Made by a program: the position numbers and the translations under genes. DNA of 64,000 bases, from assembly GCA_963751955.1 (NCBI GenBank), contig CAVVWM010000010.1:29032-93031 (forward strand), written 5' to 3'. Shown here piece after piece: positions 47,041-54,414 of the stretch. The stretch comes from JABDIY01 sp963751955 (GTDB taxonomy: Bacteria > Actinomycetota > Acidimicrobiia > Acidimicrobiales > SZUA-35). The first letter of the stretch is position 1. Each line of letters starts with the position of its first letter. Below the pieces are notes generated by a model, which saw nothing but the letters and a program-made list of their open reading frames with translations, searched no databases and was not told the DNA's origin.

Positions 47041-48149
47041 ATGAGCTTCCTGCAATCGCGCAATGGTCGGATCCTCCTCGGCGCCGCCGCCACCGCCCTG
47101 GTCATCTACCTGTTCTTGCTCCCCACCTTCGAGGGAACCAAAGACTCGAGGCTTTTCACAATCACGTTGATGCTGACCAGCATCGGGTTGTCGATCAACT
47201 GGAACCTCACCGGGGGCTTCACCGGGTATGTCGACTTCGGGCATGCGGTCTGGTTCGGAATCGGGGCGTATGTGACAGCGATTCTGATGTCGCGCCAGTC
47301 CGACCTCATCCCGCAGGAATGGCCGCTGGTTCCCTCCTTGATCATCGGATCGCTGGCTGCCGGATTGGTGGCGAACCTCGTCGGTCGGCTCACGCTCCGG
47401 CTGTCCGGAGCCTATTTCTCAATCGCCATGTTGGGGTTCTTCGTCTTCATGCGTGAGCTCATCCGAATCGCGCGCCCTCTGACCAACGGCGGCACCGGCT
47501 TGACCATCCCCCCAGCCCGAAACGTGCCCCTCTGGTTCTACGTAGAACTCATCCTCGTGCTGGTCCTCCTGGCCTTCTCGTGGTGGCTCCGGCGAACCCA
47601 GTTCGGAGCCAGCCTGCTGGCGATCCGGGAAGACGAAACCGGCGCCGAAACCCGAGGGATCAACACAACCCGAAACAAGGTCTGGGTATTCACCTTCTCC
47701 GCGTTCTCAACCGGCCTGTTCGGATCGATGTGGGCTTACCAGAACACCGCTCTCGAACCCGACACCGCATTCGTGGAGGTCCGAACGATCGACGCCATCA
47801 TGGGCACGATGCTGGGCGGTATCGGAACCGTGATCGGACCGGTGGTCGGCATGGGGCTGTTGTTCTGGCTCAGAGAGGTGGTGTGGGCGAACTTCCTCGA
47901 CTACCACCTCATCGTCCAGGCGTTCATCCTGGGCTTCATCGTTCTTTACCTGCCGAGCGGGGTTGTGGGTCTGTTCACCAAAAGGGGGTTTCGATCATCG
48001 ATCTTCTCACCCGCAACAAAGACCCCGAACGAGGTCGGACATCAGCATTCGACGGAATGGAAACGGCGTTGGACGACAGCGGAGAACTCCGCTCGGACAG
48101 CCTCGAGGATCAACCGGCAGAGTCCATCACTGAAGTGGTGAAGCCATGA
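47041..48149 (+). CDS. Liv/HAAT-type ABC permease, LivM-like (probable frameshift near its end)
   Basis: About 369 residues from ATG 47041. Membrane helices fill the first 310 residues, with NWNLTGGFTGYVDFGHAVWF and the contact loop AIREDETGAETRGINTTRNK. After the last helix the frame reads KRGFRSSIFSPATKTP to a stop at 48141. If the G5 run at 47984-47988 had six bases it would read KRGVSIIDLLTRNKDPERG with a sensible acidic tail ending EVVKP at 48149, giving a stop that overlaps the next start as ATGA. The second reading is favoured. Confidence 0.88.
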
Positions 48150-48898
48150 CCCCGGTGCTCCAGGCGACCGGCGTCGTGAAACGGTTCGGCGGCCTCAATG
48201 CCGTCGACCACGTTGACATCAGCATCGAGCCCGGCGAGATGGTTGGCCTCATCGGCCCGAACGGCAGCGGAAAGACAACGCTGTTCGACTGCCTCAGCCG
48301 GGTGCAATCTGTCAACGAAGGCCAGATCTGGTTGAACGGGAAGGAGATCACCAAACTCGCCCCTCACCGTGTGTGCCAACTCGGCCTGGCTCGCACGTTC
48401 CAACTCATTCGGGTCTACCGCGAGCTCACCGTCCTGGAAAACATGGAACTCAGCCTGCAATGGCGGGATATCAGCTTCATCGATCAGTTCCGAAAACCAT
48501 CAACGGCCACCCGAGCCAAAGCGGACCAACTCATCGATCTTCTGCTGCTGAAACGCCTCCGAGACGAACGGGCCGGCTCCCTGTCGGGAGGTCAGCGCAG
48601 ACTGCTGGAGCTCGGGATGGCGCTGATGTCCGATCCGAGCATCGTGCTACTCGACGAGGCCACCTCCGGCGTAAACCCAACACTGATCGAACAGATCATG
48701 GACAGAATTCGCCTGCTCAACAAGGAGCATGGAGTCGCATTTCTACTGGTCGAGCACAACATCCGGTTCGTCAGCGATCTGTGTGATCGGGTGGTGGTGC
48801 TGAACTACGGGGCGAAATTGGCAGAGGGAACACCGGAAGCGATCATGGAAAACGAAGACGTGATCGAGGCCTACTTCGGTGACGACGGGAGCGATTGA
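48146..48898 (+). CDS. Liv/HAAT-type ABC ATPase, LivG-like
   Basis: 250 residues from ATG 48146. Walker A is GLIGPNGSGKTTLFD, the Q-loop region LARTFQLIRVY, signature LSGGQRRLLELGMALM, Walker B SIVLLDEATSGVNP and the switch His in LLVEHNIRF. All ATPase parts are intact. LivG works as a dimer with the LivF-like protein under the two permeases. It overlaps its neighbour upstream by the ATGA arrangement. Confidence 0.94.
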   Translation: MTPVLQATGVVKRFGGLNAVDHVDISIEPGEMVGLIGPNGSGKTTLFDCLSRVQSVNEGQIWLNGKEITKLAPHRVCQLGLARTFQLIRVYRELTVLENMELSLQWRDISFIDQFRKPSTATRAKADQLIDLLLLKRLRDERAGSLSGGQRRLLELGMALMSDPSIVLLDEATSGVNPTLIEQIMDRIRLLNKEHGVAFLLVEHNIRFVSDLCDRVVVLNYGAKLAEGTPEAIMENEDVIEAYFGDDGSD

Positions 48899-48900
48899 CG

Positions 48901-49669
48901 ATGGTGGAAACCATGACCGAGAGCGCCGGTGGCAGTCCCCGGCAGCAACCGCTTCTGGACGTGCAGGACATCTACGCCGGCTATGACCCCAAGCAGGACA
49001 TTCTTCGAGGGGTCTCACTCCATGTCGACGAAGGCGAAGTGGTCTGCGTCATAGGGCCCAACGGAGCAGGCAAGTCGACAGTCTTCAAAGCGGTCTACGG
49101 GATGCTCCGCGTTCGTAAAGGCAAGGTGTTCTGCAGCGGTCGTGACATCACCAACATCGAACCCCGTGAAGCGCTTCAGGTAGCCGGCATTACGATCGTT
49201 CCCCAGCTCCGCAGCGTGTTCCCCCAGATGACCGTGCACGAGAACCTCGAGCTGGGCATGTACCTCAGCAAGGACCGACAACGAATTGAGGACCGCGTCC
49301 AATACGTCTATGACCTCTTTCCCGCGGCTGTCCGAACGCTCGAAGCAGGAAGCCGGCACGATGAGCGGTGGCGAGCAGCGAATGCTCGAGATCGGCCGCG
49401 CCCTCATGTGGGAACCACGGCTGGTGCTCATGGATGAACCATCGGCCGGACTGGCGCCGATTATCACCAAGTCGATCTTTGCCGCGATCAAGAGGCTCAA
49501 CCAAGAACTGGGGCTCACGGTCCTCATGATCGAACAAAACGCTCGACAAGGACTCCAGGCGAGCCACCGAGGCTATGTGATCGAGCTCGGCCGACGCACC
49601 TATGTCGGAACAGGAGACGAGTTGCTCGCCAACGACAACGTTCGGCGAGCGTTCCTCGGCGGGCGGTGA
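48901..49669 (+). CDS. Liv/HAAT-type ABC ATPase, LivF-like (frameshifted)
   Basis: About 255 residues if repaired, from ATG 48901. The first part has Walker A CVIGPNGAGKSTVFK and Q-loop TIVPQLRSVFPQMTV. The frame breaks at the TTT run 49318-49320: with one T fewer, YDLFP continues as RLSERSKQEAGTMSGGEQRM, giving the signature, then LVLMDEPSAGLAP (Walker B) and the switch His region. All motifs are intact across the two frames, so an indel in the data is likely. It ends AFLGGR before a lipoprotein gene. Confidence 0.87.
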
Positions 49670-49673
49670 GCTC

Positions 49674-50180
49674 GTGCGAGCCGGAACGGTCAACCGGACC
49701 GTGTGCTGGCTCATCGGTTTGGTCCTCGTAGCGGCCGGGTGCTCCTCGGATCAGATTTCGCAGGACTACAAGCTGGCCGTGGTCGACCAGTTTGACGATG
49801 GAACGATCATGAATCGAGACCAGGCTCAGTGTGTGGCTGATGATCTCGCCGGCAAGATCGACTGGCGGGCACTCGAGTCGGGCGGCATTGAACCAGACGA
49901 GGTGTTCGGAGACGGACCGTTAGGCGATCGACTTTCATCCGACGAGATCGACGCGGTGGTGGCCGCGGTGGATACGTGCCGCAACGCTGGCACCGTCGTC
50001 CTCGCCGTATTCGAGGAACAAGGCCAAATGGGAGCGCAGCAGATCAGCTGTTTCGCCTCCCGACTGACCCAGCCCTCAGCACGGGATCTACTGCGTCTCA
50101 TCATCTCAGATGATCAATCAACGTTCACCGGCAGCGAAGGCGAGATCCTCCTTGGGATCTGCGGTCGCGCAATCAACTAG
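49674..50180 (+). CDS. Small lipoprotein of unknown function
   Basis: 168 residues from GTG 49674, four bases after the LivF-like stop. The signal peptide NRTVCWLIGLVLVAAGC ends in a lipobox. The mature part has several Cys (AQCVADDL, VDTCRNAG, ISCFASRL, GICGRA), spaced like two disulfide-linked pairs, and repeats of helix-turn patterns (DEIDAVVAAVDTC; EGEILLGICGRAI). No family is named. Being last in the transporter operon, it may assist uptake, but it may just be a neighbour. Confidence 0.65.
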   Translation: MRAGTVNRTVCWLIGLVLVAAGCSSDQISQDYKLAVVDQFDDGTIMNRDQAQCVADDLAGKIDWRALESGGIEPDEVFGDGPLGDRLSSDEIDAVVAAVDTCRNAGTVVLAVFEEQGQMGAQQISCFASRLTQPSARDLLRLIISDDQSTFTGSEGEILLGICGRAIN

Positions 50181-50395
50181 CCGGGCAGAAGTCCTCGGAC
50201 CCGCCGATGCTCGAGCTTGACGTCGATGTCCATGTGCGCTCGATCGACCACGCATCCTGCGGGTCATGATCCGGAAGAGGGTGGCACAAGCAGAGGCTGA
50301 CCCATGATGAGCACTGGCCCGGACTGCTGCTGGTGCCAGAAGCCGTTGACCCGCTGGGAGGGCCTACGGCTTCAGCTCAAGCTTGATTCAGACGC
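50181..50395. other. Gap between the importer operon and the relics
   Basis: 215 bases without a gene. A minus-strand frame ending just after the lipoprotein gene reads AHMDIDVKLEHRRVRGLLPG and looks protein-like. It could be another gene end, but no family is recognised. No transposon ends were seen. Confidence 0.25.
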
Positions 50396-50568
50396 CTAGC
50401 TCGTCTTGGTCAGCAGCTTGAATTCAGCTGATTCGGTGAAGGAGAGGATGACCGTGCCCGGCGGCGTTCCGCCCTCGAGTATGCCGTTCCAATAGGTGAC
50501 ACCACTCGCGTCACCCGGCGGCCCATCACGTTTTCGTAGATCAGATCTACGAAGCCGGGATCGTCGAG
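50396..50568 (-). pseudogene. Relic: end of a DUF4214 domain
   Basis: Reading the minus strand, one frame gives LDDPGFVDLIYENVMGR and, after a one-base shift near 50521-50526, another gives GDASGVTYWNGILEGG, then SFTESAEFKLLTKTS and a stop at 50396. The pairing of FVxLIYxNVxGR with GxxYWxxxLxxG and FxESAEF is typical of DUF4214, found at the ends of secreted and S-layer-like proteins. The rest is gone, and the upstream side meets another relic. Confidence 0.65.
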
Positions 50569-50570
50569 CT

Positions 50571-50681
50571 GGCCTCTCGAAATCGAGCGAACTGGGTTCT
50601 AAACAGTTGAATCGTGTGACCGAGAACAGCTCCGCTGCAGTCAAGTCGGTCCGCCAACGAATGTCTCGCCAGGACGGCTAG
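50571..50681 (+). pseudogene. Relic: 3' end of a paralogue of the unknown gene at 34916
   Basis: The frame reads GLSKSSELGSKQLNRVTENS, then SAAVKSVRQRMSRQDG and stops at 50679. It aligns with the last part of the 397-residue protein, GFSKSSDIATVRLKRVTARS and SAVVVSVRQRVSRTNDE. Nothing upstream matches, and the match begins within a few bases of the DUF4214 relic. This is a recombination scar. Confidence 0.7.
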
Positions 50682-50687
50682 ACGCTT

Positions 50688-52001
50688 CTACCGCCAGGTG
50701 ATCTTGGAGACGGCGAGGGTCGAGCAGTAGAAGACGCTGCGATCGGGTCCGGGGGACAGGAACATGCCGTTGGCCAGCCGGGATCCGGTGTTGGCTCGCG
50801 AGAGGACCGCTCCGGTTCTGGCGTCGAGGACGACCAGGTCGTCGTAGCGTCTGAAGTCGTTGATCACCAGCTCGTTCGATTCGGCGTAGAAGAGTGGCTG
50901 CATCGTCGGGCGGATGTCGATTCGCCAGACGGTTTCGAGGGTCGAATCGTCGAGCCCGGCCATCCCACCGTTGATCGAATCCCAGCACACCACCATCCCA
51001 AGCTCGGCCAGGTGAATCGGCGGGGCGATGATCCCGCCTCCGGCCGAATCGAACGGGGCTGCTTCGGCGATTTCGCCGTCGTCGAGACCTACTTTGAGGA
51101 GACGCTGGTAACCGGGCCAGGGCGCTGGGTTCTGCCAGCTGAGCCGGCCCTCGGCCCTGGTGGTGAGCCGGCCATTCGGGTGTTGGGCGAAAATGGTTCG
51201 GACGGCTTCGATGTCGCCGTTGTCCATGATCCATGCGTTGTCGCCCGACAGGCAGGAGTCCCATGCCATGCCCTGGGTGTCGTCCGGGCGGTACACCGTT
51301 TGCCAGTCTTGGTCGAGCACGAGCCGGTCGGCGTCGACCCGCAGCCGGAAGACGCGTCGTGAGCCGGGCACATAGATCAGTTCTCCATCGGGCGTCAGGT
51401 CGGCGGCGATTCGGCCCATGGACGCTTCTGGAAGTTCCAGGGGTGCATGCACCAGCTCGAGAGTTTCGGGATCGACGCGAGTGATGGTGGAGGGTCGGTC
51501 GTGCTCGAGCCGCAGATCCTTGGTGACCACGGTTCCATCGGCCAGGAACAGCAGGCCGTTGTGGGCTTGATCAACCGGCAGTCTCACTTCGTTCTCCACT
51601 CGACAGTCTGCGGACAGCTTGTGGAGGTAGGAACCGTTCACGTTGTAGAGCGAACCGTTGGCGTGGGCGGCGATAGCGCCGCACCACACATGGTCACCGC
51701 ACGCCAATTCCCCGCTGTCGGCGATGGGGGTGAGCGTGTAGGGATCGATCTGCTGCACCCAACCAAAGGGCGGTTGGCCTTCGAATGCCGCCATCGTTCC
51801 CGCCAGATACCACTGGTCGGGCTCCCGGTTGATGATCATCACGTTCCAACGCATGTTGGTGTTGGTGACCACAATCGGGCTTGTTTCGTGGGCGTCGAGT
51901 CGGCCCGGTGCGTACTTCTGGCGACGGTTGCCTCCACATTCCACCGGCCACGGACTGTCCCAGTAGCCGGGATGCGGGGTGTTCATGTCTCGAGCGGTCA
52001 C
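50688..52001 (-). CDS. Propeller-like protein of unknown function
   Basis: 437 residues from GTG 52001, with AAGGAG well placed. There is no signal peptide. Repeated blade-like segments are seen: GWVQQIDPYTLTPIADSGE, TITRVDPETLELVHAPLEL, YVPGSRRVFRLRVDADRL and VVLDARTGAVLSRANTG. The pattern Val-x-Asp-x-x-Thr-x-x-x-(V/L) suits a seven-bladed beta-propeller of the PQQ/YVTN type. TNTNMRWNVMIINREPDQWY near the N-terminus has no match known to me. No enzyme motif is clear. Confidence 0.65.
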   Translation of the reverse strand: MTARDMNTPHPGYWDSPWPVECGGNRRQKYAPGRLDAHETSPIVVTNTNMRWNVMIINREPDQWYLAGTMAAFEGQPPFGWVQQIDPYTLTPIADSGELACGDHVWCGAIAAHANGSLYNVNGSYLHKLSADCRVENEVRLPVDQAHNGLLFLADGTVVTKDLRLEHDRPSTITRVDPETLELVHAPLELPEASMGRIAADLTPDGELIYVPGSRRVFRLRVDADRLVLDQDWQTVYRPDDTQGMAWDSCLSGDNAWIMDNGDIEAVRTIFAQHPNGRLTTRAEGRLSWQNPAPWPGYQRLLKVGLDDGEIAEAAPFDSAGGGIIAPPIHLAELGMVVCWDSINGGMAGLDDSTLETVWRIDIRPTMQPLFYAESNELVINDFRRYDDLVVLDARTGAVLSRANTGSRLANGMFLSPGPDRSVFYCSTLAVSKITWR

Positions 52002-52055
52002 AGCTTCTCCTTCGCGCGTCGATAGTGACCCTATTACCAACGTTCAACTCGACGG

Positions 52056-52676
52056 TTAGCCTAAGGATGCGGTCACCGTCACGACCTTGCGCTTGCCAAG
52101 CTCGTGGTTTGCCACCACCGCGCTCTGAAACCCGAACCCGGGCAGCATGTCGGCGAATCGTTCGGCCTGATAGGCGGCCCAGCCGTGGCTGGCAAGCCCG
52201 TCGGCATCGGGCGGCGATTGCTTCTCGAGTGCGATGAACGTTCCCCCCGGTTTCAGTACGCGACTCACCTCGGCGAGGCCAGCATCGAGATCGGGCCAGT
52301 GGTGCACCGACGCCAGCGACCAGCACACCGAGTAGGTGTCGTCCGGTGTCGGGATGTCGTCACAACCCGCACGGACCCATTCGATCGATCCCGCAGGACG
52401 TCGGATCCGGGTGACAAGCTGGGCGAGGTTGAGCATCGGTTGAGCGGGATCCACTCCGGTCACAGCTGCGCCGGTGGCAGCTGCGATCCGAGCGGCAGTT
52501 CCGGGTCCACAGCCGATGTCGAGCACGTGATCGCTCTCCGACACTCCGGCCATTTCGGCTACGAGTCTGCCGTCGCCGCCACGACCTACAACCATGGTGA
52601 GCGCACACAGGTACCCGACGGGGCCACCGAACTTTGCGTTGTTGTCTCCGTGGTGGTTTGGGGGCAGCTGATCCAT
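52056..52676 (-). CDS. SAM-dependent methyltransferase, small
   Basis: 206 residues from ATG 52676. Motif I is VLDIGCGPGTAARIAAATG, then VTGVDPAQPMLNLA, and WSLASVHHWPDLDAGLAEVS with RVLKPGGTFIALEK, the usual post-I and III segments of UbiE/class I methyltransferases. The substrate is unknown. It lies between a propeller-like gene and a PIN relic. Confidence 0.87.
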   Translation of the reverse strand: MDQLPPNHHGDNNAKFGGPVGYLCALTMVVGRGGDGRLVAEMAGVSESDHVLDIGCGPGTAARIAAATGAAVTGVDPAQPMLNLAQLVTRIRRPAGSIEWVRAGCDDIPTPDDTYSVCWSLASVHHWPDLDAGLAEVSRVLKPGGTFIALEKQSPPDADGLASHGWAAYQAERFADMLPGFGFQSAVVANHELGKRKVVTVTASLG

Positions 52677-52680
52677 GACC

Positions 52681-52881
52681 TCAACCTAGGGCCGACCTCA
52701 GTGAGACCTCGATGACCTCAACAAGTCCGTCGAGAGCTTCGAAGTCTTTCGGGTCGCCGGTGTAGAGGGGTGGCTGAATGGTGAGAGCGATTGCCACGAT
52801 CATCAGGTCGACCGCCTCGGCTCTTCGTGCCTTGTCCCGCCATGCGAGGCACCGTCCCTTCTTCTGATTTTCCTGTTCAGA
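52681..52881 (-). pseudogene. Relic: C-terminal half of a PIN-domain (VapC-like) toxin
   Basis: A minus-strand frame ends RRAEAVDLMIVAIALTIQPP, then LYTGDPKDFEALDGLVEVIE before the stop at 52681. VDLMIVAxAL and LYTxxPxDFExLxGLxEV are the end of the PIN fold, with the third acidic residue (Asp of VDL) and the Asp of GDPKDF present. The N-terminal half with the first acidic residue is missing and no antitoxin gene is adjacent. It is a dead toxin gene. Confidence 0.7.
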
Positions 52882-52899
52882 GCGGCGGTCGTCGGTCGG

Positions 52900-53388
52900 T
52901 TACCTGACCTCGAACGTCTGCGCAAAGTGTGCCTGGTCCGGCCGGGAGGTGATGACGATAATCGCGTAGCGGGTATCGGCATCGAGCAGGAAGGTCTCCT
53001 CCAGGATGCGGGCCTCAGGGTCGTCCTCTGTTACCCAGAACACTTTGGTTCGGCCAATGTATTCCGGCTGACCCAGCGTGGTGGCTGTATCTGCCTCTAT
53101 GTAGGCGTCGGTGATGGTCGGGTCCTTCACAACGCCGAGGATGAAGGCGAAGTTGGCTTCGTAGGCGCTGCCATCGAACACGAATGTGTGTTCGCCGGAT
53201 TCAAAGGTTGCCGGGCCGTCGTATGTGACGGATTGGCCGTCGAAGGTGACAGTTGGTGTGCTGTCACCGGTCATGGTCACAAAGGCCAAGACTGCGATCG
53301 CGACGACAATGGCGGCGGCGACCAGCCACATCAAGCCGAAATTGCTTTTCTGATGGCCGGGCGTCGCCGGTGCGGTTTGGGTTTTCAT
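52900..53388 (-). CDS. Single-pass membrane protein with an outer domain
   Basis: 162 residues from ATG 53388 behind AAAGGAG. A short cytoplasmic tail is followed by one helix (LMWLVAAAIVVAIAVLAFV). The outside part of about 115 residues looks beta-rich, with VTFDGQSVTYDGPATFESGE as the first strands and VFWVTEDDPEARILEETF later. A Ser/Thr-rich protein family is not recognised. No enzyme motif is visible. It may be a lipid-free surface protein. Confidence 0.65.
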   Translation of the reverse strand: MKTQTAPATPGHQKSNFGLMWLVAAAIVVAIAVLAFVTMTGDSTPTVTFDGQSVTYDGPATFESGEHTFVFDGSAYEANFAFILGVVKDPTITDAYIEADTATTLGQPEYIGRTKVFWVTEDDPEARILEETFLLDADTRYAIIVITSRPDQAHFAQTFEVR

Positions 53389-53610
53389 TGATTGCTCCTT
53401 TCGCGGGCGGAACTCTTGTCGTTTCGATCGTTCACCGGTTGGACGCTGATGCACAGAGGACTAGGTAAGGACTTGGGCCGGGATCATCGGATCCGTATCC
53501 GGTGGATACGGTCACCGGACCGTAGAGGGTCAGCCCTCCCAGCGGCGACGGATGAGTTTGCAGTTGTTGTCGTGCGTCTGTCCCATGAGCCCAGACTCGG
53601 AGGACACACG

Positions 53611-54228
53611 TCAGCCCGGTTTGATCGCCGCGCCCTCGGTGAACCAGCACCACGGTTTGGGGCCGCTTGCATAACGCGACTCGACCCGTTCGATCTCGAA
53701 CCCGGCTGCACGGACGAGTTCAGCCGGGTCGCGGGTGAGATGGCAGCCGTCGGCCAGTCGCTTCTGAAACGGCTCAAGTCGGCGTTGCCAGCCGGCGATC
53801 GACCCGTCCGGCGACAGACCATGTTCGAGGAAATGGAACCGACCACCGGGACCCAGCACCCGCCACACCTCGTCGAGCGCAACCTCGACCTCGGGGATCG
53901 TGCACAGTGTGAATGTCGAGAGTGCGCCATCACAGCTGGCATCGTCGAGGGGGATCGACTCGCCCCGCAGGGCGACGTGCTCAACATGCACGTGGGAGTC
54001 GGCGATCCGGTCTTCGGCCAGGCGTCGTGCAGTCGCCGCCGGCTCGACTGCGTAGACAAGCTGTACCTCAGGCGGGTAGGCCGGCATGTTGAGGCCCGAC
54101 CCGAATCCCATCTCCACAACCGTGCCCGACAAACCGGCGGTCACCTGCTTGCGCCACCGTTGCAGCTCGCCAGTGCCGCACGCACGATCGACCAGACGCG
54201 GCAGCACATGCTCTCGGTACAGACCCAT
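53611..54228 (-). CDS. SAM-dependent methyltransferase
   Basis: 205 residues from ATG 54228. Motif I is TVVEMGFGSGLNMPAYPP, followed by YAVEPAATARRLAEDRI, then DGALSTFTLCTIPEVEVALD and RVLGPGGRFHFLEHG. This pattern is typical of the UbiE-like branch that methylates small molecules or lipids and is often found alone in actinobacteria. The C-terminal end KPWCWFTEGAAIKPG is family-like too. Its substrate is unknown. Confidence 0.87.
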   Translation of the reverse strand: MGLYREHVLPRLVDRACGTGELQRWRKQVTAGLSGTVVEMGFGSGLNMPAYPPEVQLVYAVEPAATARRLAEDRIADSHVHVEHVALRGESIPLDDASCDGALSTFTLCTIPEVEVALDEVWRVLGPGGRFHFLEHGLSPDGSIAGWQRRLEPFQKRLADGCHLTRDPAELVRAAGFEIERVESRYASGPKPWCWFTEGAAIKPG

Positions 54229-54414
54229 GGATCACCTCAGGTTTGGTCGGCTTCGGCGTGCAGCCTACGCGGCCTCTTCGGTCGGTCGGTCCATTTGCTT
54301 ATTTAGGATCGGTCGGATTGGTCGATGGGTGGGTATGAGCTATCACGGAGACGCTCGGCTTGAGCGCGGGCCGGAACAGTTCATGTCGGCAGGGATCAGG
54401 CGAGACCTCCAACC

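Noticed and set aside
50533..50553. Perfect 10-bp palindrome TTCGTAGATC A GATCTACGAA as an operator or attachment site
   Set aside because: It codes for FVDLIYE of the DUF4214 relic; the symmetry follows from that coding sequence and no partner site is seen.
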